Below are positions 31,768-42,771 of a stretch of 64,000 nucleotides of DNA, piece by piece. The position numbers and the translations under genes were made by a program. Source of the stretch: Fagopyrum homotropicum (taxonomy: Eukaryota; Streptophyta; Magnoliopsida; Caryophyllales; Polygonaceae). The stretch's first letter is position 1. Each line of letters opens with the position of its first letter. Under the pieces are notes generated by a model. It saw only the letters and a program-made list of their open reading frames with translations, was not told where the DNA came from and made no database searches. The stretch covers positions 158,582,409 to 158,646,408 of the forward strand of contig BSWB01000002.1 of the NCBI GenBank assembly GCA_033239125.1, read 5' to 3'.

Positions 31768-32242
31768 TGTCGGAGATAATAAGTTTTCGCATCGAAAGTT
31801 TGGACTGTTTGGTACATTGCGAACTTAATATATACTTCTCCTATTGCTAATTGATTTCATGATGAAACTCTGCCGAATTTAAGTGTTGGGCTTGAACCTA
31901 ACACGCATGTTAGCTTGTATGCACAAAATCCCGCTCTACACAGTCCGTCTATATCAGACTCTGACATGGTAACTTGTGGACAAGTGTCAACTCGATCAGT
32001 TGCACTTACAGGGGCGTGTTGGAAATAATAAGTTCTCACATCAAAAGTTAATGAGGGACATTCCGAGTCAGAGGCGTAGTTAGGGGGTATGGAGCGGGTA
32101 ATGATCTCTGTTGATGCTTTAAAATCAATATAGATGACATCTTAGTCATAGTACTTCAATTGCCAAGTTGGTAGGGGAACACGCATGTGTGCTTGTATGT
32201 ACACGACCCCCGCTTTACGGTCCATCTATATCGGACTTGACA
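31768..32242 (+). mobile_element. TRIM element with a 50-bp interior
   Basis: Two direct repeats, 31768-31966 (199 bp, TGTCGGAGATAATAAG to CTCTGACA) and 32017-32242 (226 bp, TGTTGGAAATAATAAG to CTTGACA). They enclose only 31967-32016. The interior starts TGGTAACTTG next to the left repeat (primer-site position) and ends ACAGGGGCG next to the right one (polypurine position). No coding capacity. Flanks ATAAG and AAAGT do not form a perfect duplication. A solo relative is at 1973-2175. Confidence 0.65.
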
Positions 32243-33057
32243 AAAGTATAGGTTTTATTGGCAAGACGGTTGTGTTACATTCATCCATTCAACGATTATA
32301 AAAGGTAAGTTTTTTTTTTTAACAAGAGAATCTTTATCAAGGAAAGAGCAATCAAATGTACAAGAAAATTATGGTGGAAAATCCCAGAATTTCCAACAAA
32401 TAGGACCAAGTCTAGCAAGACAATGTGCTCTACTTTATTTTTTTTTTTTTTTTTGGTAAGGATGTGCTCTACTTTATTACAGCCTCTATGCACAACATTC
32501 GAATAAATCTTATTGATTATTAGATTTAAAATTAACCGAAACAAAAATCAACCCAACTGTCAAACTTACCCGTTAAACATCTTCAAACACATCACATTTA
32601 TATCAAGTCGTGAAATGTGATGATCCTTCCAAAATGTCTTGACAAAAATGGAGTGATATCGAATTTATGTAGCGTTTGTTTGTCGCCATAACTTTATAGT
32701 ATTCGAGTAGCTAGTTTTGGTCACCCAAACTCTTTATTCTTTGATATAGTTGATGATATTCTTCGTTCTCTCTTATCATTATCAAATATATTATACATAT
32801 ATGACTTTATTCTTTGTTCTTTCTCTCTCTATTTACATGGTTACCACAGGTGATAACATGTATTACAATAAGAAATAAAAATAAATATCAATCGGATGAA
32901 GAACGTTCAACGGTTATGATTAGTTATAATATTTTGACAATAATTAAGAGATATATTAGGTTTCCTCCATTAGATAATCAAAGATATTAACTCCCTAACA
33001 TTGATTATTATTACAGGTTAGTACAACCTTCACCGTTTATTCCTTTTGTCTTATTGA
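32243..33057. other. MLP unit flank, copy 2, plus unassigned DNA
   Basis: 32250-32290 and 32492-32840 match the other units. 32310-32490 contains an A/T-rich insert with T-runs resembling a LINE 3' end. 32840-33057 is unassigned. No gene. Confidence 0.5.
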
Positions 33058-33305
33058 AAAAAAAATGGGAGAATTTGATATACTAGGCCTTTTTGAGAAT
33101 ATGATTTAGTAAATGTACCCCATAATTTTTTACCACTTTCATTTAATGGTAAGTAAAAATAATTAACCCTTCTCATTTGAAAAAGAATATTTGTTATTTG
33201 TAATGTTAGTAAAAGTTTTAATTTTTAATTACTGAATTTGTTTTTTTATTTTATTTTTTTTGTCTTTTTTATTTTTTTATTTTTTATTTTCTGGAATGAA
33301 TTTCA

Positions 33306-33640
33306 CATACCAGAATTTCAAATACCAGAAACTTTAACATACCAGAAACTTTAACATACCAGAAACTTTACATACTAGAAACTTAGCATACCAGAAACTT
33401 AGCATACCAGAAACTTAGCATACCAGCATACCAGAAACTTAGCATACCAGAAATTTTACATAGTATAAACTTTACATACCAGAAACTTAATATACCAGAA
33501 ACTTTATATACCAGAATTACGTACCAGAAATTTAACATACCAAAAATCTACATACCAGAAATTTTACATACAAAAAATTTTACATACCAGAAATTTAACA
33601 TACCAAAAATCTATATACCAGAAATTTCTGGTATATAGAT
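33306..33640. repeat. Minisatellite of CATACCAGAAACTTTA type
   Basis: About twenty imperfect 13-18 bp units, irregularly expanded, ending in the inverted pair ACCAGAAATTTCTGGT. It lies within the Pack-MULE next to the truncated end of the TOPLESS fragment. Confidence 0.85.
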
Positions 33641-33649
33641 ACAAGCCAT

Positions 33650-34599
33650 AAAAAGGGGGAATGTTTTCCTTATGATGAGGACATACAGAATAAACTGCTG
33701 CTTCGTGGCCTTCAAAGGTATACTGCTTAGAACCAGTAGCAGCATCCCACACCTACAAGAACCAAAAGAAGGAAAAATGTAAGATCATGTTGAGAGTTGT
33801 CCCATATAAACAGAGAAATAAAAGGCACAACGACAACCTTAATGGTCTTGTCGTCACCACAGGTTATAACACAAAGTTGCTTATTGTTTGGGGTAGAGAA
33901 GGCGATATCATTCACTCCTCCAACATGAGCATCAATCTACATGGGAAACAGAAAGAATTACGTGGCAATTATATTGGAGAGATAATGAAAAATCGAGTAT
34001 AGGAGCATCAGTGCAGTAAGTGACTTCATTTGCAACTTAGCTCTTAGTGCTTATATACCTCCAAATGCTGCCGCACATCATTATTACCATGATATGAATA
34101 AATCTGCACAATATGCCTCCAGTATGCAACCCCTGATTTGCACATAATGAAAAGATTGCCATAGTTATAATCCAAATTCCATCTGAATAACAAAAGCTAA
34201 TACCTGATATTCACAAAAAATGAAACATGCCTTAAAACTCACCAAATAAGGATCCATCAGGACTCCATATTACACGGTTAACCGATACACCTGGATCTTT
34301 GACTAAGGCTGCCTGAAAACCAATAGGACAAAGCAATCCTCAAGGTTATAAACAAACGGGAGTTATAATAATCTAAGAGCAACTATTTTATTAAATTAGT
34401 TGTCACCAAAGAACAGGAGCATACCTGCAGAGGCATTGAACAATTGCCAAGATCCCATAACTTTAAAATTTCTGGAGACCAGCTTCTCACGAGACCCAAC
34501 TTCCCACAGTGTTATGTCTCCAACATTGGTCCCAACTAAATCATTATAGACTAGTCATCCAACTAAAGTAGGAACAAGCTGTGGTGTAGGTTGAAAAGG
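33650..34599 (-). pseudogene. TOPLESS/TPR corepressor gene fragment (five exons with introns)
   Basis: Minus-strand exons with GT-AG borders: 34599-34425 (QPFQPTPQLVPT, then VGTNVGDITLWEVGSREKLV), 34312-34243 (ALVKDPGVSVNRVIWSPDG), 34132-34059 (VAYWRHIVQIYSYHG), 33936-33838 (IDAHVGGVNDIAFSTPNNK, CGDDKTIK) and 33752 to about 33655 (VWDAATGSKQYTFEGHEAAV, CPHHKENI). This is the start of the WD40 region of TOPLESS-type corepressors, which recruit histone deacetylases to EAR-motif repressors. The LisH/CTLH N-terminus and most WD repeats are absent. Damage includes a stop in exon 1 after VPTLVG, a deletion there, and a frame change just after FKV (normally KVWDLG). Keeping introns means it was copied from DNA, not from mRNA. 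Confidence 0.85.
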
Positions 34600-34801
34600 C
34601 TGTAAAGATTTAAACAAAATATTAATACCAACAAAGAGGCAACATAATAAACAATACTAATTTTGCAGAGGTTAACACTTTCACTTGACTCGGTCTAGGC
34701 TTCTCACTTGCTTCTGATTCAATATTGTTCAAACTGCCTAATCTTCTCTAGTTAGATCTAATGTATACTTTAGGCAATAATGAGAAGGGAGGAATATATA
34801 C

Positions 34802-35043
34802 CTGAAGCTGGAATCATCGGCGCCTTTGTGAGTACGGAGTGAGGGATGAGCACTGACTGTAACCTGTTTCAATCGAGAAAGAAAAGGGGCAAAATCAGAA
34901 ACCCTTTGCGAAACTAAAAAAGGGGGCAAAACCAGATCCGAGTGAGGGGGCAAGGCTAGCAATGGTGAGGCCGGAGATGTCATCGGATCTAAGGAGGGAG
35001 AAGGAGTAGCAGATGACGGAGAAGTGAGAGAAGCGGAAGACAT
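34802..35043 (-). pseudogene. Captured first exon of an unidentified gene
   Basis: On the minus strand an AAAACCCTTAATC-type leader precedes an ATG at 35043. 80 codons (start MSSASLTSPSSATPSPSL, later LSRLKQVTVSAHPSLRTHKG) run to a donor-like CTTCAG/GTATAT at 34802. The Ser/Pro/Thr-rich start could be a targeting peptide. I do not recognise the family. It sits just upstream of, and in the same direction as, the TOPLESS exons, so a chimeric transcript could begin here. Confidence 0.45.
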
Positions 35044-35212
35044 AGATGATTAAGGGTTTTCGTTGAGGAGAGAGGGGAGAGTAGAGGAAGTTAAAGTGAT
35101 TGAACGGTAAATATAATTTAGGGGTACATTTACTAATAAGAAAATAGAAAAGGCCTAGTTACTATCTTATAATCTCAAAATAGCCTAGTTTCCAAATTAG
35201 CCCAAAAAAAAT

Positions 35213-35674
35213 TGAAGTTGCACGATTCATATGTACTAAAGTGTGCAAGTTCAATTGATTGAATTTTCTACTTATGAATTTGAACTTGTACTCTATAAAT
35301 GAACGTAAATGTGCATCGTGCTATAAAAATGAAATTAAACATGCAGACTCTTCATTAGTGTGTGTAGAGGGTCAGGATCCGGTGAGAACGTGTGTTACGG
35401 TAAGAAATAAGAACACTTATAGATCGTTAGATGAATAAAGGGATGATTGAGATTTTTTTTTGGTAATGGGGATGGTTAAGATTTAATGTTCGAGTAAGGA
35501 AAATTTTCAATTGTTAATTTAATATTCACGTGCATATGGTAACACACGTATGCATGTATATATAATTATGGAAATAAATTATTTCTATCCAAAGTGCAAG
35601 ATTCCTTTATTCTCTTAATTTTTTGTCCGACATATCTTCAGAACTTGTGTCATCATCGGAGAATTTTTATGCAT
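35213..35674. other. Spacer with a MITE-like end
   Basis: No gene. 35368-35400 contains GTCAGGATCCGGTGAGAACG, which looks like a DNA-transposon end, but its partner could not be found. Confidence 0.3.
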
Positions 35675-35683
35675 ACATTATTG

Positions 35684-36850
35684 GAATCAAGATCCTCTCC
35701 TAATAAAATCTTCCTAATCGTTTCCTAATAAGTGAATCTCAACCATTCAATAAAAATGAACGAACAGGATGTTTTATATTAATTTTAATCCCCATTTCTC
35801 ATAGGCGCTATTAGGCTTCATCGTCCACGGCAATCCTCCGACATAGACGTTGTTTGGAAAACGTCCTCTACAACCTCACATCTTCATTAGAGTCGGGATT
35901 ATAATCGACGCACTAAAGCTCCTCACAACAATGGTCATAGGTTTTTCAAAAACCCTCAATATCCCTATCACCATTGTCCTCCCAGCTCGATTGTTCGAAT
36001 TGTCTGCCGCCCGTCTCCTCCTGCCAATGCTAGAAGCATGTCTTCTATCTCACAATTATAAAGTCCACTGATGTACAATGACAAACATCAAACCAGTGAT
36101 GTTCAACTACCACTGAAAATTAATTTAGTTTACTAAACTGCAACTTTTTTTTTACATCTTCTCTATTTAACAATGGCATAATCCATGTTTTAAAATGTTT
36201 CTTAGCTATTTTGTAAATGAAGTGTCAAGTTATTCTTTATGAATTATATCTTTAGACTAATATCCGATGAGCATTTGTAGATTATTCAATGTAATTGGTC
36301 TCTCCTTTGCAAAAATACTAAATTACAGTAGCCATGACCTTTTAGCTTTAAGTTTGAACATAGTTATCTAAATGAGAATTGATATGGCATGATTAAGGAA
36401 TTACTTCTAGTGTTTACTTCATGTAGCATTTGATTTCCTTACTTGGATTATAGTCCTGAGATACTAAATCCACGAGCAATCAAATGTTGACTGTACTGAT
36501 AAAAAAAACGTATTTTGAGTGGGTAAAGAGGAATGGGTGGAATCCAAATTCAGTCAAATGAGGAGGAAGGTGAGAAAAAGGATCGGAGGGAGATGTTTTT
36601 AGAAGCCTACAATGATTGTTTTGAGGAGCTTTGGGGTGTCGGTTGTAATCCCTACCTTTTTAAAGAAGCAAAGCTGTATAGGACGACTGCAATGCTTGAG
36701 GATTGTAGAAGATGATGCCTAATAAAGTTTTTTGGGGAAATGGGAATTAATATCAACAAAATGTATCTTGTTCGTTCATTTTTATGGACGGTTGAGATTC
36801 ACTTATTAGGAAAAAAATAGGAAGATTATATTAGGAGAGGATCTTGATTC
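35684..36850. mobile_element. Second MULE-type element with about 140-bp inverted repeats
   Basis: 1,167 bp. Both ends begin GAATCAAGATCCTCTCCTAA when read inward, and the inverted repeats run for about 140-150 bp (35684-35825, 36710-36850). The 9-bp duplication ACATTATTG flanks it (35675-35683, 36851-36859). There is no transposase. The inner DNA holds one short open frame. Confidence 0.82.
36533..36715 (+). CDS. Short ORF inside the second MULE, unidentified
   Basis: 60 codons from MGGIQIQSNEEEGEKKDRRE to a TGA inside the right inverted repeat; the middle reads FLEAYNDCFEELWGVGCNPY. It is hydrophilic and acidic-basic, with no recognised domain. It may be a captured host exon fragment. Its end within the inverted repeat means the last codons come from transposon sequence. 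No evidence of expression. Confidence 0.25.
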   Translation: MGGIQIQSNEEEGEKKDRREMFLEAYNDCFEELWGVGCNPYLFKEAKLYRTTAMLEDCRR

Positions 36851-36859
36851 ACATTATTG

Positions 36860-37060
36860 TGCTGGTGATTTCGAAACGGTAAATCTTCTGGTGCACGTTT
36901 GTATGTATATGTTACCAATGCGTGTTTAATTTTTAAGCATGTATTTGTTAAACGTGTATATCATGTATATAACATGCACGAATGATGCAAAACAAGAAAT
37001 GTGTATTCATATATGATGCATGCTACACTAATATTCATCATTTAATGTACTTTGAATACG
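36860..37060. other. AT-rich spacer
   Basis: Repeated ATGTATAT/ACATGCA strings, no gene or element end recognised. Confidence 0.35.
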
Positions 37061-40000
37061 TGTAAATCTAGTACAAAGTGTACAACACCTCAAACCCTAA
37101 CCCGACTAACCAGGCTAAAAACAACCCCCTAGTATGGTCTCGTAGACCCCGCCCTGCTCCATCCTCAAACCCTAATCCCATCCTCCCCATTCGTGAGGAT
37201 TCACTCCACATCTCGGGCTCAAAAGTTATTCCTTCTCTTCTCAATGCTAACCCAAGTCTTCAGAATCAATCTTCAACCCCATCTATCCCACCTATACCGC
37301 CACCCATCTCAAACCAAACCACCACGCTCACCGGCCACATCAATCCCAAACTCAATTCCTCCCCCCTCTCCAAACTCAAACACTACCTCTACCAAAAATG
37401 CTCCCCCATTGCTCAACCCTCCCTCACCACTCGATCACACCCAAACTCCGCCTACCCCTCCACACCACCTCTCCTCCGGAGATTGCATCAAGGATGCTAG
37501 TTCCTTACCCAAAACGTCCCAATGAATGCTAATATTTGTGCGTGGAATGTGAGGGGCAACAACCACCGAAACAAACAAAAGATGATTCGTGACATGGTAA
37601 GCCGTCACAACCTCGATATCATGGCTATCATTGAAACCAAGCTCTCGATTAGCGTGATGGACAAACTCTCTACTCTCCTACCAAATTGGATCCACGCCTC
37701 AAACGCCTCTTCTGAACACAAGTGTCGCATTTGGGTTTGGTGGAATCCTCGCTCTATTCACCTCATCCCCATCTTTACAAATGATCAAGTGATCCACTGT
37801 AACATTACCACACCTACCTCTACCAACATCACAACCCCCTCACCCACCTTTGAATGTTCTTTCATTTACGCCCACAACCTCCATGAGGATCGTACTCCCT
37901 TGTGGAACAACATAGCCACAATAAAGCTTCTCAACCCCAACTCTCCATGGATCCTCATGGGAGACTTCAACACAACTCTGAGCCCCGACGAGAAGATCTC
38001 TTATGGATCTACCAACACTTCTCACACTTTTGATGAGCTTGTGGATTGATTCACATTAAACTCTCTCCCGGATCATGAGTTTTCTGGATGCATATACACT
38101 TGGAACAATAAGCAAATCGAGTCCAGAATTTGGTGCAAATTGGATCATATCGTTACAAATACTCAGTGGGCTTCCTCCTTCCCCAACTTCACGTACGGCT
38201 TTCTTCGACAACCCTTTTACCTCGGATCACTCCCCATGCATTCTCTCCCTCGAAGCAAAGCCTACTGCTCAACGTCGCCAATTCCGTTTCAACAACGTTT
38301 GGGCCTCTCACGAGGAGTTCCTCTCCACCGTTGAACTCTCCTGGTCTCACCCAACTGAATTATTCAAGATAATGCCATGCATATGCTCACCTAGAAACTC
38401 AAGCGGCTCAAAAATCTCTCTAAATAAATTCCCGAGCCTCAAGCTTGAGAACATGCACTCTTCCATCGAAGCCCTAAAAGCCAATCCCGCCATTACCCAA
38501 TCCAGTCTCCAAACTTCGCCTCTCGATTCTTACCTCATAGATGCTGAACGTTCCACTACTCTTTCCCTAAACGCCACGATGAATCACCTCCGTACCACCA
38601 TAGCTCAACAATCAAAGGCCTCATGGGCCAAATCCGGTGATCAGAATAATGCTTATTTATTTAAAAGCATTAAATCGAGGCGAGATTTCAATGATATCAA
38701 GAGCATTGTGGACCCGTAGATCCCCGCTGATAGCCCTACTTTCAACCCAAAGAGAATCTCGGACATCCTTGTTAAACACTTCTCAAAAATCCTGAACCCG
38801 GATACTCCTTTCAACCCCCTTAACATGTTTCCTGATTTCCCTCTCCCCTCAATCTCTCAAGAAGATGTGACCATGCTGGGATGTGAGGTATCCCATGATG
38901 ATATTGAAAGAGCTCTTTATAGCATTGGAGATTGCAAAGCCCCTGGTCCGGATGGGTATAACGCATTCTTTTATAAGGCCTCATGGAGAATTACGGGAAG
39001 ATCTTTCACTGACTACATTTTGGGGTTCCTTAGAATCGGGAGACTCATGTATGGTGTAAACCATACCTCTTGCTCCTTGATTGCAAAAAAGGATAACCCC
39101 ACGCTTCCCTCCGATTTTAGACCCATCTCTTGTTGCAATACTCCATACAAGGTAATTGCAAAGATCCTTGCTGAAAAGCTTAATGCTACCCTCCCCTCTG
39201 TCGTTGGTAATTATCAAGGTGCTTTTGTTAAAGGCCGATCCATTAAACATAACATCCTAATATGCCAGGAGATATTCAAGAGATACAACCAACGACATAT
39301 ATCCCCAATATGTGCCCTAAAGATTGACATATCAAAAGCTTTTGATATGATAGACCATAATTTCCTGCTAAACTGCCTCGCTAGGATGGGTTATCCGGAC
39401 TTCTTCATCCATCTTATAAGAGACTGCATCACGATCACATCCTTCTCCATTAACCTAAATGGCTCTCTTAAAGGCTTCTTCAAGGGGTCTAGGGTTTTGA
39501 GGCAGGGATGCCCCCTATCACCTCCTTTGTTTGTCCTAACCATGGAAGTATTCTCTTCAATGATAAAGATCAACACCACTTCGCCGGACTTCAATATCCA
39601 TCCTAAGTGTGTTTCTCCCCGACTAACCCATCTTTGTTTTGCAGGTTACTTAATGCTCTTCTGTAGGGGTGACTCTACCTCCATCAACATTCTGAAAAGA
39701 ACGCTTTACTCCTTTGGAAACTACTCCGGGTTGTACACCAACTTAGCCAAGTCTTCTCTTTTCATAGGAGGGCTCTCTCCTCACGATTGCAACCTGCTCT
39801 CTATCTCCACAAGGCTTCCACTTGGCTCTCTCCCTTTCAGCTACCTAGGCATCCCGATTGACAACAAAAGGTTTTGCCCTGCAGAGTATCTCCCTCTCAT
39901 CTATAAGATCACGAATAGAATTAATTCTTGGAGTGCTAGGAACCTTTCGTATGCTGGAAGAACTCAGGTCATATCCTCCATCCTCTCGGCATTGCAGTAT

Positions 40001-41083
40001 TACTAGTGTGTTGTCCTAATCATCCCTACCTCTATCATGATCAAGATCCGTGGGATCCTTCGTTCCTTCCTTTGGTTTGGTAAATCCTCCAGCCCCGTGC
40101 TCTTGTAGCGTGGAATACAATCTGCCTCTCAAAGAAGGGGGGGAGGGCTTGGTTTCAAAGAGCTATTACCTTGGAACAAGGCTTGTCTCTCAAAGATGAT
40201 TTTTGAGTTTGACCCAGCAAACCAAAATCAAAACCTATGGGTGGACTGGATTAACACCAACATCTTAAAAGGGCAGACCATCTAGACCTACAAGTACCAC
40301 TATAAGCATAGTTACGTTTGGTGTCAAATCCTCAAAGTCCGGGACGAGATTGTTGAGACAATAAACGGCCAAAGCTTCATAACCAACACCACCAAACCTA
40401 ATGGTAAATTTTCCACCTCTGTTTCCTATAAGCTCTACTGGAAATCTCCAGTCCCTCACCCTCCCTATGGTCTCAATATCATTTGGAAAGGACCGAACGT
40501 CCCTATATACAGCTTCATCGCTTGGTTGGCTAGCCACAACCGTCTCCCTGCTCTATCCAAACTTCTTAACAGGAACATCACCCTGGATGACACTTGCAAG
40601 ATGTGCAACCTTCAAGTGGAAGATGTTGACGACCTTCTTCATCACTGCAATTACTCCACCCTTGTGCTTGACCTAATCTCTAAGTGGCTCAGAATTCTAC
40701 AATAGCAACATATGAGACTGAATCAACAAGATGAACCCTCAGAAGAACGACCTTGCTACTCACGTGACTATCTCCACCATCACTAGCTACATCTACTTCA
40801 TATGGAAATCCCGGAATGACTTCATATACAATCAAAGATTCACTCATGCTACCACTTGTGCTCAAAACATCATCAATGCCACAAAGAGCTACACGTCGAG
40901 TCACTGGAAAGATAGATCAACGCACTAAAATCTCAAACTTCGGCTATGATCCTAGGTATCCACCTTAGTAACATAGCTTTGTTTCATCTCTTTTGATCCT
41001 GTTGATCTTTGCTGTATTTAAGGCTAGTAGCCTTCTTGTACATCCTTTCTATTAATACATATTAACTTTTCAAAAAAAAAAAA
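37061..41083 (+). mobile_element. LINE, near full length but decayed (+ strand)
   Basis: Contains the end of ORF1 (Pro/Ser/Asn-rich, 37078-37525) and all of ORF2: endonuclease from 37522 (MNANICAWNVRGNN, CRIWVWWNPRSI, ILMGDFNTTLSPDEK), RT 38825-40006 (KAPGPDGYNAFFYK, KIDISKAFDMIDHNF, RQGCPLSPPLF), zf-RVT to 40925, and poly-A at 41072-41083. The ORF1 frame 37193-37525 ends in a TGA that overlaps the ORF2 ATG (ATGA). Stops at 38047, 38717 and 40004 and frameshifts near 38200 break ORF2. The RT active site reads FAGY instead of FADD, so it is catalytically dead. Left end and target duplication not determined. Confidence 0.85.
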
Positions 41084-42211
41084 CAGTTGTTATAAAAAGC
41101 ATGTGTGGGTAAAATAATTGTGTAGATGACTTTATTAAGATGTTTTGAGATGTTGCTTATGAGTTGTTTGGTGAGTATAAAAGTCGTTATTTTGTAGTAG
41201 AAGATGATATTGTGTCACATACAACTACATTTGTTATTGATGATGATGATAGTTCATGTTGGTTAGAGTAGCTAAATGAAGAAGGCAAGATATCGATGTT
41301 AGATCATGTATATGAATTAAGAAAGCAAGATTAACATTTGGTCTTGTCTTGCACGGTTCGAACGTGAATAAACACCGCAAGATGCATATCGAACCTTCCA
41401 GTCCGAATCCGGATTATAATGGACCGGACCATTTCGGTCTAGTTCCAGTCTGGTTCATGGCCCGAGGTTTATAAAATTCTGGTCCATCGGTCTAGACCGG
41501 ACCCGGATGATCCTGTCCGAACCGGATGCACACTCCTATTAATTCAAACATGTACAAATAAAAAAAACGCATATAAACGTGACTAATAAATAGAAAAAAA
41601 AATGCATGAACCAATATAGAAAATATTAAAACCGATTATATAATTCGAACGAATCGAACAAAAGTTTTGAACTAACAAAATAACAATTGTAAACTTTTCT
41701 TGTGAAGTTATGTAAGCATTAGTATGTATAATTTGAACTAATAGAACAAATTTTTTTACAAATATTATTAGAAAATTACACTTAAAAGTACCATCAAATC
41801 TTTTTTAACATATCAGTATGACAACTCCCTATGTTTTCGTACAATTGAACAATATAATAACTGAACCAAAGCTTAAATTTAGAGATACCCAAAGAAAATT
41901 CCGTATTTAAAAAACACCATATCATTATATACTATTACAAAAAAATGGTATTTATTCTATATGACACTACACGATCAGAACATATCATAGTCCACAAACT
42001 TCTTATAACAATTATGTAAAAAAAAACATTTTTTTCTCTATAAAATATTGTATAAATATACAATAATGCTCTATTTTTTTCATTTGGTCAAAAGTTGATG
42101 CTCTCTTTGATATTCTATATAAGGAGCAAACGAGCTTATCAGTTTCCATATCTCGATCGCACGATCCTACTATTTCATTTTAATTAGACGTCAATTAAGT
42201 TAATTTACAAA
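41084..42211 (+). repeat. MLP3 upstream block
   Basis: 41117-41225 matches 5784-5895. 41345-41535 matches 7865-8060 and 59098-59292. 41560-42211 matches 1-688 and is the MLP3 promoter. No gene. Confidence 0.7.
42116..42122 (+). promoter_or_regulatory. TATA box of MLP copy 3
   Basis: TATATAA, 96 bases before the ATG. The leader is about 40 bases shorter than in copies 1 and 2 because the TTTCCACATTC...CTTTTC part is deleted. A W-box core on the minus strand (TTTGACC, 42085-42091) lies just upstream. Confidence 0.6.
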
Positions 42212-42771
42212 ATGCAAGCAACTTTGAGCGGCAAAGTGACACGTGAATTCGAAGTTAGTTCATCTGCAGCACGCTATCACGAAATCCTTGCTTGTAAGCC
42301 ATATGAACTCGCCAAGCTAGCACCATCGGTGGTTCAAAGTTGCAAAGTGATAGAGGGTGAATTCGGGAAGAATGGCTCCGTGATCGTTTGGAACTTTACC
42401 TTTGGTACGTTCATCTAAAATTATAAAATATTTTTATAAATATTTTGCGGGTTTTAATTTCGTGAATATAATGATAATTGGTGTGGTTCTTGAATATAGA
42501 GGGGAAAGAATGTGTCTCAAAGGAAAGGATCGAGAATTGTGATGCTGAGAAGGGGACGATAACTTATAGGGCAATTGAAGGAGTGCTTCTTATGGGATAC
42601 AAGTATTACCTAATCCACCTTCATGTCATGCCATGTTCCGGAAACACGGGTCTTGCTAAGTGGACTATAGAGTATGAAAAACTCAACGAAGATGTACCTG
42701 ACCCTGATAGCTTTATGGACGTTCTTGCGCTTATGCAAGAAAACTATAATAGCGCTCGTATCAATGGCTAG
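42212..42771 (+). CDS. MLP-like protein, copy 3 (longest copy)
   Basis: Exons 42212-42404 and 42500-42771 (GT-AG intron of 95 bases) encode 154 residues, close to the 150-155 usual for MLPs. It begins MQATLSGKVTREFEVSSSAA. Exon 2 has the family block KWTIEYEKLNEDVPDPDSF, which is closer to typical MLPs (YEKLNEDVPDP) than copies 1 and 2 are. The C-terminus runs on as ENYNSARING before TAG, completing the terminal helix that copies 1 and 2 lose. No internal stops. It is the best candidate for a normal, functional MLP in the window. The copia insertion begins 450 bases past its stop, so its 3' end is untouched. Ligand and role unknown; the family includes cytosolic, stress-responsive hydrophobic-ligand binders. 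Confidence 0.88.

Larger units (their letters stand above)
33067..35203 (-). mobile_element. Pack-MULE carrying TOPLESS exons
   Basis: 2,137 bp with inverted ends beginning GGGAGAATTTGATATACTAG (33067) and, in reverse complement from 35203, GGGCTAATTTGGAAACTAGG. Similarity extends inward to the shared GTAAATGTACCCC. A perfect 9-bp duplication AAAAAAAAT flanks it (33058-33066, 35204-35212), the size made by Mutator-like transposases. There is no transposase inside. The cargo is a minisatellite, five exons of a TOPLESS-family gene and one first exon of another gene, both on the minus strand. Confidence 0.88.

Noticed and set aside
33306..33640. Possible CRISPR-like or satellite array
   Set aside because: Irregular 13-18 bp units without spacers, confined within one MULE.
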